A stretch of 17,396 bases of DNA from Rhodobacteraceae bacterium UBA6273 (GCA_002440625.1 DJUV01000104.1:1-17396); one strand, 5' to 3'; counted from the first letter of the stretch, positions 7,474 to 13,873 are shown. Program-made: numbers and translations. Notes: a model not told the origin generated them from the letters alone.

Positions 7474-8556
7474 ATGAAAAGCATCCAACTTTCCCAGGTT
7501 ACCAAGAGCTTCGGCGTTCATGACGTCATCCGGCCGCTTGATCTTGAAATCGAGGCCGGCCAGTTCACCGTCTTCGTCGGCCCCTCCGGTTGCGGAAAAT
7601 CCACCTTGCTTCGGCTGATCGCCGGGCTGGAAGAGACGACCGCCGGCCAGATCGACATCGGCGGCAGGGACGTCACCAGGCTGCCGCCCGTCGACCGGGA
7701 TGTCGCGATGGTATTCCAGAGCTATGCGCTCTATCCCCATATGAGCGTCGGCGAGAATATTGCCTTTGGCCTGAAAATCGCGGGTATGCCGAAGGCAGAG
7801 CGGGTCGCCAAGGCGCGGGAGACGGCGGCCACGCTGAAGCTTGAGGGCCTTTTCGACCGCAAGCCAAAGGCCCTGTCCGGCGGTCAGCGCCAACGCGTCG
7901 CCATTGGCCGCGCCATCGTCAAGAACCCGTCGATCTTCCTCTTTGACGAACCCCTGTCCAACCTCGATGCCGAGCTGCGGGTGCAGATGCGTCAGGAACT
8001 GGTGCGGCTTCATCAGGAGGTGAAAGCGACCATGATCTATGTGACGCATGATCAGGTCGAGGCGATGACGATGGCCGAAAAGATCGTCGTCCTGCGGGCC
8101 GGCGAAATCGAACAGGTCGGCTCGCCGCTGGAGTTGTACGAAAACCCGCGGAACATGTTCGTGGCCGGATTCATCGGCTCGCCGAAGATGAACTTTCTGA
8201 AGGGGCAGGTCGTGGCTTGCGACAATGAGGCGCGGGAAATCTCGCTGGATGCTTTCGAAGGCCGCAAGATTCAGGTTTCGGCCAAACGTGGTGTTGGTCC
8301 TTTGGCGGTTGGCCAATCCGTAAAGGTTGGCGTCCGGCCGCAGCACTTCCAGGTGGACCCCGATGGCCCGCTTTCCGTCACCACGTCCACAATCGAGGCG
8401 CTTGGCAATCTCACCTATCTCTATGCCGACATGGGAAGCGACCAGCTTCTCTGCGTCGAGACGCGCGGGCCAGGGTTTCGGGTGGGGGATGCCCTTCGGC
8501 TTTCGGTGAATCCGGCCGAGGCGCTGATCTTCGACGAAACTGGTCTGCGCGTATAG
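7474..8556 (+). CDS. ABC sugar transporter ATPase, UgpC/MalK/MsmK-like
   Basis: A 360-aa ATPase of normal length with all nucleotide-binding motifs: Walker A GPSGCGKST (36-44), Q loop VFQSYALYPHM (80-90), signature LSGGQRQR (134-141), Walker B IFLFDEP (154-160), D loop SNLD (162-165) and switch His in YVTHD (189-193). A C-terminal TOBE/OB region of about 120 residues follows, as in the CUT1 transporters that energise carbohydrate import. It would form the cytoplasmic dimer on the two permeases. The gene lies within the operon, so this transporter does not need to borrow a shared MsmX-type ATPase. Confidence 0.94.
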   Translation: MKSIQLSQVTKSFGVHDVIRPLDLEIEAGQFTVFVGPSGCGKSTLLRLIAGLEETTAGQIDIGGRDVTRLPPVDRDVAMVFQSYALYPHMSVGENIAFGLKIAGMPKAERVAKARETAATLKLEGLFDRKPKALSGGQRQRVAIGRAIVKNPSIFLFDEPLSNLDAELRVQMRQELVRLHQEVKATMIYVTHDQVEAMTMAEKIVVLRAGEIEQVGSPLELYENPRNMFVAGFIGSPKMNFLKGQVVACDNEAREISLDAFEGRKIQVSAKRGVGPLAVGQSVKVGVRPQHFQVDPDGPLSVTTSTIEALGNLTYLYADMGSDQLLCVETRGPGFRVGDALRLSVNPAEALIFDETGLRV

Positions 8557-8595
8557 GGCGGCGAGAACCATCATCATGATCAAAAGGGTTGCCGC

Positions 8596-9615
8596 ATGAA
8601 CAGGCCGGGGCATCTGATGGCCGCAGAAGTCGCAGAAATTCCGGTCGTGATTGATCGCCAACTGCGGCAAAACCTCGATGAATACCTTGCCCTCGGTCAG
8701 AGATGGGCCAAGGCACCGCCGCTTTTCTTCGCGACCTGCGCGCGCGGCACCTCGGATCAGGCAGCACTTTTCTTCAAGTACCTGACAGAGATCGGAACCG
8801 GCATTCCCGTTGCGTCGCTTGGTCCGTCGCTGGGCACGGTGTTTGACGGGAACCTCCGAATGAAGGGCGCGGCGCTGTTGGCAATCTCGCAGTCGGGCGC
8901 AAGTCCGGATTTGGTTGCGCTGACCCGCAAGTCAGCGGCAGGCGGGGCGGAGACATTTGCCCTCCTGAACACAATTGACAGCCCGCTTGCCGATGTCGCG
9001 GGCATGGTCCTGCCGCTGTCGGCCGGTCCGGAACGCGCGGTTGCAGCAACGAAAAGCTTTGTGGCAAGCCTCGTTGCTGTCGCGGCCATCCATGCGGGCC
9101 AAACCGGAGATATGGTCCTGAAGGAAGAGCTGCTGGCGCTTCCGCAAGCCCTCATGTCACGGATGGGAAGACCCCGCCACGACCTTCATGCGCTCGCTGG
9201 CAAACGCCGACTGTTCTGCCTTGGCCGCGGCCTTGGGCTGGCGATCGCCGGCGAGGCCGCCCTGAAGTTCAAGGAGACCTGCCTTCTGGCCGCTGAGGGA
9301 GCTTCAACGGCCGAGTTTCGGCACGGGCCGCTGGCGCTGGCCGACAATGACACGGCGGCACTTGTCTTTGTGCTCGACGATGTCACGCGCGCTGGCACCG
9401 AGGCTTTGGTCGAGACCCTTCGGCAAAGAGGGACTACGATTGCAACCATCGGCCCGGACTCGGCCAATTGGGGTCGCGCAGGGCTCGGGCATCCAGCCAC
9501 ACAGGCAATTGCAGCGATTGCGACCTTCTACAGCGAAGTTCATGCGCTTGCCGTCAGCCTTGGGCTGGACCCCGACATTCCTCCGCATCTGATGAAAGCA
9601 ACCCTGACCGAGTGA
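8596..9615 (+). CDS. SIS-domain sugar-phosphate deaminase/isomerase, NagB-II-like
   Basis: A 339-aa protein of two SIS domains corresponding to the isomerase half of GlmS, without its glutaminase domain. Motifs: CARGTSD (48-54), SQSGASPDL (99-107), AGPERAVAATKSF (143-155), EAALKFKETC (220-229), AEGASTAEFRHGPLAL (233-248, with H243 at the place of the GlmS catalytic His) and the C-terminal K334 in the place of the GlmS active-site Lys. The closest remembered match is NagB-II, which deaminates glucosamine-6-phosphate to fructose-6-phosphate. FrlB-type Amadori deglycases share the fold and are the main alternative. It ends the operon, 39 bp after the ATPase, and is the step that would connect the sugar phosphate to glycolysis. 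Confidence 0.88.
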   Translation: MNRPGHLMAAEVAEIPVVIDRQLRQNLDEYLALGQRWAKAPPLFFATCARGTSDQAALFFKYLTEIGTGIPVASLGPSLGTVFDGNLRMKGAALLAISQSGASPDLVALTRKSAAGGAETFALLNTIDSPLADVAGMVLPLSAGPERAVAATKSFVASLVAVAAIHAGQTGDMVLKEELLALPQALMSRMGRPRHDLHALAGKRRLFCLGRGLGLAIAGEAALKFKETCLLAAEGASTAEFRHGPLALADNDTAALVFVLDDVTRAGTEALVETLRQRGTTIATIGPDSANWGRAGLGHPATQAIAAIATFYSEVHALAVSLGLDPDIPPHLMKATLTE

Positions 9616-9707
9616 TCCGCAGAGCGGGACCTGTCAAAAGGGTCGAGGTCGTCGTCGCTGTGTGATCCGATCCGATTTGCCAGAGGCCAGGACTGAGCGC
9701 CCTGGGT

Positions 9708-9771
9708 GTGCATCAAACTATCATTTGTTGCACACTTGCGTGTATGTGCAGCAAATGATAGTTTGATGCAC
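9708..9771. promoter_or_regulatory. Large nested palindrome, probable double operator
   Basis: Two 27-bp arms (9708-9734 and 9745-9771) are inverted repeats with one mismatch, separated by 10 bp. Each arm is itself a dyad of the form TGCA-x-CAAA-x6-TTTG-x-TGCA (9709-9732 and 9747-9770), so two symmetric sites lie 38 bp apart, centre to centre. The arms are A/T-rich against a GC-rich background. The array ends 20 bp before the nucleotidyltransferase ATG, which suggests an operator for that gene. A folded DNA/RNA hairpin is the other reading. No T run follows, so it is not a typical terminator. Confidence 0.65.
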
Positions 9772-9790
9772 GCAATCTAGCTCCGAGATC

Positions 9791-10813
9791 ATGAGCATCA
9801 CGTCGCACTCCCGAACCGCGCAGGTGGCCTATCAGGACCTGCTGCGCCTGCACCAAGATGAGGCCGCGTCGGAACTGATCGGCAGCGTGGAGGAGCGGCA
9901 TCGCAACGGCAGGGTCTATCTCTACGACAAGTTCCGGATCGGGACCGAGATGAAATCCCGCTACCTCGGGGAGGGGACGCCGGAGTTGCGTGCTCGGCTG
10001 GCGCAGGCGACGGCGCTGAAGACCTCGTCGGAAGAGCGTCGACAGACAATGGCGCGGCTTGCCCGAGTTCTGCGCGCCGAAGGGTTCATTGCGACGGACC
10101 GCGACACCGGCTCGCTGCTTCTGGCATTCGCGCGGGCGGGCGTTTTTCGCCTTGGTGGCACGTTGGTCGGGACGGCGGCCTATGCGCTTTATCAGGGCGA
10201 GCTGGGGGTTCGCTTCGACTCCGAAGATCTGGCGCAGACGGGGGACATCGACTTTGCCAGCTTCGAGCGCCTGTCGGTCGCCCTTGGGGACCGGGTCGAG
10301 GAGGAGCCGGGCGACATTCTCCAGTCCTTGAAGTTCGACCCCGTACCGGGAATGGAGGATCGGCAGGTCTGGAAGTGGCGGCAGAACCGCGGCACGGCGA
10401 TGGTGGAGTTTCTGACCCCGGCCTTTGGGGATGAGACGGTCAAGCCGCTACCGGCGCTCGGGGTTAGTGCGCAGGCGCTTAACTATTTGAATTTCCTGAT
10501 CGCCGAGCCGATACCGGCCGTTGCCCTTTACCGCTCGGGGGTGCTGGTTCAGATCCCGCGGCCGGAACGGTTTGCGATCCACAAGCTGATCGTCGCGGAC
10601 CGGCGGCGGGGCGGCCCAGATCAAGCCAAATCCCGCAAGGACAGGGGACAGGCCGCATTCTTGATCAGTATCTTGGCGGAAGACCGTCCGGATGACCTGC
10701 GCGAGGCTTACCAGGACGCCCTGTCGTGCGGGCCGCGCTGGCGCGAGCGGATCGAAGCGAGCCTGAAGAGGTTGCCGGAAACGGAAGCGATCCTGCGGGC
10801 GCTTTCCGGATAG
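9791..10813 (+). CDS. GSU2403-type nucleotidyltransferase-fold protein
   Basis: A 340-aa protein. A helical N-terminal part (about 1-110) precedes a nucleotidyltransferase-like core: LGGTLVGTAAYALYQGELGV (121-140) supplies the GG helix-start motif and TGDIDFAS (150-157) the paired acidic metal ligands D152 and D154. The combination matches the GSU2403 family of nucleotidyltransferase-fold proteins (Pfam NTP_transf_8), whose function is not established. The substrate and any partner are unknown; no antitoxin-like gene adjoins it. It stands alone behind the palindrome at 9708-9771, with only a weak Shine-Dalgarno. Its 3' end converges on the damaged winged-helix gene on the other strand. Confidence 0.75.
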   Translation: MSITSHSRTAQVAYQDLLRLHQDEAASELIGSVEERHRNGRVYLYDKFRIGTEMKSRYLGEGTPELRARLAQATALKTSSEERRQTMARLARVLRAEGFIATDRDTGSLLLAFARAGVFRLGGTLVGTAAYALYQGELGVRFDSEDLAQTGDIDFASFERLSVALGDRVEEEPGDILQSLKFDPVPGMEDRQVWKWRQNRGTAMVEFLTPAFGDETVKPLPALGVSAQALNYLNFLIAEPIPAVALYRSGVLVQIPRPERFAIHKLIVADRRRGGPDQAKSRKDRGQAAFLISILAEDRPDDLREAYQDALSCGPRWRERIEASLKRLPETEAILRALSG

Positions 10814-11257
10814 GGGATTGAGGCCAGCGGCAATACGGTTGGCTCCCTTAAGTTCCTTTTCTCTGTTCGGGGGGCGTTCCTGTCCCCCTTTTCCGGACAG
10901 TTGTGTCCCCTCGGGCGGGCAGGATTGTCCCCCTCCCGCCGCCGCTGCGTGGCGCGCCGCAGGGCATCCTCGGTCGGGCGGTAGCGCGGAGGCATTGCCG
11001 CGATTGGTGCCGCGCACGGCCGTCAGGCGGCGCGCCATCGCGGGCTTGTTCAGGGGGCGCTTCACCGACTTCGCATGCCGCCCGAGCGCCGTGCCGATCG
11101 TCTCGAAAGACGGATGGCATCCGCCGGTGTCGTGATCTGCATGGGCCAGCGCCAGATAGGCCGCTACGCGAAAGGCATTGCCGTCAAGCGACTGATCGAG
11201 GACAAGGTCGAGAAGGTGCTGCAGCTTGACCTGGCAGAAGGGCAGAATGTCAGACAT
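10814..11257 (-). pseudogene. Winged-helix replication-like protein, probably frameshifted
   Basis: From ATG 11257 the frame begins MSDILPFCQVKLQHLLDL and continues with a helix-turn-helix stretch containing DGNAFRVAAYLALAHAD, CHPSFETIGTALGRHAKSVK and RGTNRGNAS. This resembles the HTH_36-type proteins seen near plasmid and phage replication functions. After RGTNRGNAS the expected continuation RYRPTEDALRRATQRRREG lies in another frame. The family-like tail GGQSCPPEGTQLSGKGGQ then returns in the original frame, implying two compensating indels. The original frame stays open to 10448, deep in the convergent nucleotidyltransferase, and has no natural stop near 10814. The gene is therefore probably broken, although an intact odd protein cannot be excluded. 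The 10814 boundary is only where it meets the neighbouring gene. Confidence 0.5.
10881..10932 (+). repeat. Three iteron-like TGTCCCC repeats
   Basis: TGTCCCC occurs at 10881-10887, 10904-10910 and 10926-10932, steps of 23 and 22 bp, about two helical turns. On the minus strand they fall in the tail of the replication-like gene but in different codon phases (GGG-GGA-CAA versus GGG-ACA-CAA). The DNA word is therefore kept rather than the peptide. Iterons of plasmid origins commonly recur at about 22 bp; origin activity here is inference. Confidence 0.45.
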
Positions 11258-11368
11258 GCAGGCCCCGGCAATTGCGCCGGAAACAGCGCTTCGGTATCCT
11301 GTCAGGACAGTGATTTCGAATGCGCCGTCGAGGTGGGTGGCCGCTCCCTCGACGGTTTTTCTTTGGCC

Positions 11369-11391
11369 CAAACCGGCGGAAAACCGGTTTG
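11369..11391. repeat. Short inverted repeat, 8-bp stem
   Basis: CAAACCGG and CCGGTTTG form a perfect 8-bp dyad over a seven-base spacer, about 110 bp before the start of the minus-strand winged-helix gene. It lacks a T run in either direction, so an operator or relic is more likely than a terminator. No function can be assigned. Confidence 0.4.
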
Positions 11392-11526
11392 ACAATCGCC
11401 CGCTAAGTTCTTGATTTCCCGTAAGGGGTTTGACCGGCTCTGTTGTACAGATGAGGTGAGGGGATTCATCTTGAGAATCCAGCGTGCTGGCTGGAGGTCA
11501 TGAACTGACCGAACCCAGCAACCTGC

Positions 11527-11859
11527 AAGACCGTGAACTGGCCCGCCTGCAACGAGGCGCTCAAGCGCCGTGGCTCGCTGACGATCCGGTTCGATCCTGA
11601 CATGGCGTGGGCGGCGAAGCCGACCGGCAAGCGTGGGCGACAGCCCGTCTACAGTGACGCCGCCGTCCAGACCTGCCTGACGATGAAGGGTGAAGGGCGC
11701 CCGGAAAACAGTCCGGTGGACTGTTTTCAGCCCTGAACGGGCGGAGCCCCGGGACGGTTCGGCATGGCGCTGCGGCAGATCGAGCCGTGGGAACGCCACT
11801 GGTCCGAGTGACCATGTCGAGGGGGATCAAGGTCGAGGGTGAGGGCGAGTGGAATGGCC
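11527..11859 (+). pseudogene. IS5-family transposase, broken
   Basis: The frame from 11527 reads KTVNWPACNEALKRRGSLTI, then a stretch containing PDMAWAAKPTGKRGRQPVYS and ending CLTMK. This is the N-terminal ~50 residues of a common proteobacterial IS5-type transposase. After MK the normal continuation VLFGMALRQ is split: about 65 bp of palindromic DNA (11687-11754) intervenes, and FGMALRQ resumes at about 11758. Soon afterwards another jump, with loss of about 60 residues expected in the family, leads to GIKVEGEGEWN (about 11823-11855), the DDE-region segment usually written STGIKVEGEGEWN. Nothing of the C-terminal half remains. No complete open frame exists, so this is a relic. Confidence 0.8.
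11698..11743. repeat. REP-like palindromic element inside the IS5 relic
   Basis: An inner 11-bp perfect stem GAAAACAGTCC/GGACTGTTTTC (11704-11714 and 11718-11728) has a three-base loop. An outer stem CGCCCG/CGGGCG (11698-11703 and 11738-11743) brackets it, with a nine-base bulge on one side. The shape, a two-part stem with an asymmetric bulge and GGAG just after it, resembles REP elements mobilised by RAYT transposases. A RAYT relic lies about 150 bp to the right. Confidence 0.65.
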
Positions 11860-11954
11860 GGGCTCTGACGATGTGTCCGCTCTCCTTTGTGGATCATCGC
11901 AGACCCACCTTGGCACATCGATGCCGTCGGAGGGCGGTCACACCATCAGAGCCC
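11860..11954. mobile_element. 95-bp element with terminal inverted repeats
   Basis: The left end GGGCTCTGACGATGTG (11860-11875) and the inverted right end (11939-11954), which reads GGGCTCTGATGGTGTG on the other strand, match at 14 of 16 positions and enclose a 95-bp unit. It begins exactly where IS5 homology stops and ends where RAYT homology resumes. It is either a MITE or a solo internally deleted IS. No target-site duplication is visible, and the flanks come from different elements. The parent transposase family is not identified. Confidence 0.6.
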
Positions 11955-12184
11955 ATCCGCACCGAAAAATCCGCATCCCCCTCCGGCCAGGTCCAGAAGC
12001 AGTGCATGTGATACGGCAACACCACCCATGCCTCGATGCCGAACCACCGCTCCGCCCTTGTCGCCCGCACCGCCTCCCGCAACGCCGCCACCTCGCACAC
12101 CAACAGATCCGATCCCCGGTCGGCAAGCGCCACCGTGAAGAACACGGATGCGCCGGGGCGGCGGGGGCGGCGGTAGTGCGACAT
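11894..12184 (-). pseudogene. REP-associated tyrosine transposase (RAYT), C-terminally truncated
   Basis: The 96-aa frame starts MSHYRRPRRPGASVFFTVAL and includes an EVAALREAVRATRAERWFGI stretch and VVLPYHMHCFW. This is the N-terminal half of a Y1/HUH transposase of the RAYT group. The HUH metal motif is present as H59-M-H61. Homology ends near residue 77 (FSVRM), where the frame runs into the 95-bp element and stops after unrelated residues. The helix carrying the catalytic Tyr, normally further on in a protein of about 150-180 aa, is missing, so the product could not cut DNA. RAYTs mobilise REP palindromes, and one such palindrome lies nearby at 11698-11743. Confidence 0.8.
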
Positions 12185-12353
12185 CGGCCCGTTGTGGGGC
12201 GAGAAGGGTTAACGAAGCCTTGCCGGCCCGTTCCGCCCCGGTCCTGAACGCTCCGCGCTCTGGCGCGTCAAAACCCCGTTGCGCGAATTTCTTATCAACG
12301 GACGCCCGACGCCTGTCGGGACGGAGAACCGACGGAAAAGCGACGGCTGCGGG

Positions 12354-12608
12354 CTACTGCGCGGCGAGCTTGCCGGCCGACCCGGTATCGATCACGTCGA
12401 TGGCGATGACATAGGCCTCCGTCCCCACCCGGGACGCGATGGCGCCGATCGAGGGGGCGCGGTCGAAAGCCAGCTCCTCGGTCGTCTTGCCGTCGCGGGT
12501 GATCTGGACGATGAAGGTCCGTTCCGGCAGAGGCGCGGGCGCCGGCCCCGGCTGGTGCCGCTGCCGGATGCGTCCTATGAAATCGTTGCTGCCCAGATCC
12601 GCCGGCAT
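12354..12608 (-). CDS. Small conserved hypothetical protein, paralogue of the gene at 12944
   Basis: Predicted 84 aa, function unknown. The start ATG 12608 is supported by GGGGAG eight bases upstream; the frame is open further back but without a better site. A basic, Pro-rich N-terminal third (RIRQRHQPGPAPAPLPER) leads into a compact part, FIVQITRDGKTTEELAF then APSIGAIASRVGTEAYVIAI, which suggests a small alpha/beta fold. About half of the ~42 aligned positions are identical to the protein encoded at 12944-13234, including ITxDG, TEEL, AP and AYxxAI. It has no signal peptide or membrane segment. The pair reads in one direction with 335 bp between them. Confidence 0.6.
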   Translation of the reverse strand: MPADLGSNDFIGRIRQRHQPGPAPAPLPERTFIVQITRDGKTTEELAFDRAPSIGAIASRVGTEAYVIAIDVIDTGSAGKLAAQ

Positions 12609-12943
12609 AACGGCTACTCCCCAAATCCTCACCAGGATGGGAAGAGACTGCCGGTCGGTGGGGAATGTGGCAAGTTTGTGGCGAAATTTGCCCTGATTTC
12701 GGGCGCTTCGTGGCCCCGGCCCGGACAGCGCGCCTTTGCTGCGCGGATTGTCGCCGGGCTGACACCCGACCCGCTGGGGCGGGTCAGCTGATGACCCGCC
12801 CCTCGAGGCCTGGCCCGATCCGGCACCCGTCACCCTATAACCGTTACCCTCGAACCGCCCTCAGACCTGCAGCGTTGCCAGACGCGTCGCAGTCATCCTG
12901 CACGGTGAAACCGGGCCGCAAAAGTCGGGAATACCCGTAGTCG
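12609..12943. other. 335-bp intergenic stretch between the two paralogues, with alternative hairpins
   Basis: No gene is supported here. The notable structure is three mutually complementary arms: A GACCCGC (12768-12774), B GCGGGTC (12779-12785, extending left to GGGGCGGGTC from 12776) and C GACCCGCCCC (12793-12802). B can pair with A (loop 4) or with C (10 bp, loop 7), not both. This lies between the end of the 12944 gene and the start of the 12354 gene in their direction of transcription, and may be a terminator or attenuator. No T run follows on either strand. Confidence 0.4.
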
Positions 12944-13234
12944 TCACTCCGCCGCGAGCGCGAGCCGGAAGCGTTCGCGCAGGCTTTTCCGCTTCATGGC
13001 GATGGCGACCATGTAGGCACCGTCCCCCGCCCGAGCGGCGATCTGCCCCAAAGTCGGCGCGGCCGTGAAGATCAGCTCCTCCGTCCCGACGCCGTCATGG
13101 GTTATGGTGACCACGAAATGCGAAATCCGCGACAGGGCCTTCCGCCGCCCGAGCCGCGCCTGTGCGGTCAGCCGCTGTCCGGTCTCGGTCGACAGCCTCT
13201 CGATCAACTCGTCAGGCACATTCGATCTGCTCAT
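12944..13234 (-). CDS. Small conserved hypothetical protein, paralogue of the gene at 12354
   Basis: Predicted 96 aa, function unknown. The frame is open upstream to 13855, but that part is antisense to the ArsC-like gene. ATG 13234 is preferred because TGGGGT lies about seven bases upstream and the sequence from MSRSNVPDELIERL onward looks like a real protein. A helical, basic N-terminal half is followed by FVVTITHDGVGTEELIF and APTLGQIAARAGDGAYMVAI, matching the compact domain of the neighbour at 12354. The C terminus is basic (KRKSLRERFRLALAAE). No catalytic motif is recognised. Confidence 0.6.
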   Translation of the reverse strand: MSRSNVPDELIERLSTETGQRLTAQARLGRRKALSRISHFVVTITHDGVGTEELIFTAAPTLGQIAARAGDGAYMVAIAMKRKSLRERFRLALAAE

Positions 13235-13528
13235 GACATACCCCATTCGTTCGGCGACCGGTTGTGGTCCGTCGCCGTCAACTTCGGTGCGGGCTGTGGC
13301 CCGCCTGTTCCGATTGCCCCCAATGGCCTTTCGGGGATAAACCGTGACCGGGGGGCACGGCAAGCACGGGTTCTGTGACGGAAAAGCCGCAGCCAGAAAT
13401 TCGCCGACGATGATCGGATTCCCGCCGATCGCGACCGGTTGTGCGGGTGCGGCGCGGCGGGATGCCGCCGATGCCAACCGGCGCCCGGGCAGGGGAATCA
13501 GCGCGGTTCGCGCAATGGGAGAGTGAAG

Positions 13529-13873
13529 TTGACAGGCAATCGTAAAACGATCCTCTACGGACTGGGTTCCTGCGACACCTGCCGCAAGGCGCGCCGCGCC
13601 CTCGAATCGGCGGGGCGCCCGGTCGAGTTCCGCGATGTCCGCGATGCGCCGCTCAGCAACGAGGAACGCCGGCGCTTTCTCGCGGCCTTCGGTGACCGCC
13701 TCGTCAACCGCGCCTCGACCACCTGGCGCGAACTGTCCGATGAGGCGCGGCAGGAAAGCCCCGAAAGGCTTCTGGCCGCCCATCCGGCGTTGATGAAACG
13801 CCCGGTTGTAGCGGACGGGGACGATCTTTGGCTCGGCTGGGATGCCGCAACGCAAGCCGCTGTTCTGAAATGA
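13529..13873 (+). CDS. ArsC/Spx family (thioredoxin-like) protein
   Basis: A 114-aa protein of the ArsC/Spx/YffB fold. ILYGLGSCDTCRKARRAL gives the N-terminal strand and a C-x-x-C site (C15, C18) before the first helix, where ArsC has its single catalytic Cys and Spx its redox pair. ALMKRPVV (about 88-95) is the family's KRP motif. The ArsC label should not be taken as arsenate reduction; many chromosomal members are of unknown redox or regulatory function, and no ars genes adjoin. TTG 13529 is preferred because GGGAGAG (13517-13523) sits five bases upstream. GTG 13523 is in frame but overlaps that site. Confidence 0.82.
   Translation: MTGNRKTILYGLGSCDTCRKARRALESAGRPVEFRDVRDAPLSNEERRRFLAAFGDRLVNRASTTWRELSDEARQESPERLLAAHPALMKRPVVADGDDLWLGWDAATQAAVLK

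Larger units (their letters stand above)
11436..11859 (+). mobile_element. IS5-family insertion sequence remnant
   Basis: The left end begins near 11436 with GGCTCTGTTGTACAGATGAG, in the style of IS5-group termini. A transposase relic follows (next entry). The right part and right terminal repeat are missing: recognisable sequence stops at about 11859, where a different element with its own terminal repeats begins. A REP-like palindrome interrupts the middle. The element cannot be active. Confidence 0.7.

Noticed and set aside
9708..9771. Reading the large palindrome as the terminator of the sugar operon
   Set aside because: No T run follows on either strand, and the arms are A/T-rich with internal dyads, which fits binding sites better.
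12305..12320. CCCGAC/GTCGGG hairpin as terminator of the 12354 gene
   Set aside because: The stem is only 6 bp and has no T tract on the minus strand, so it is too weak to call.
13235..13855. Upstream extension of the 12944 gene to 303 aa
   Set aside because: The extension is antisense to the ArsC-like gene and has no family resemblance. A ribosome site supports ATG 13234. The 294 bp from 13235 to 13528 is left as a divergent intergenic region; only a weak GATCGG/CCGATC dyad (13412-13430) was seen.
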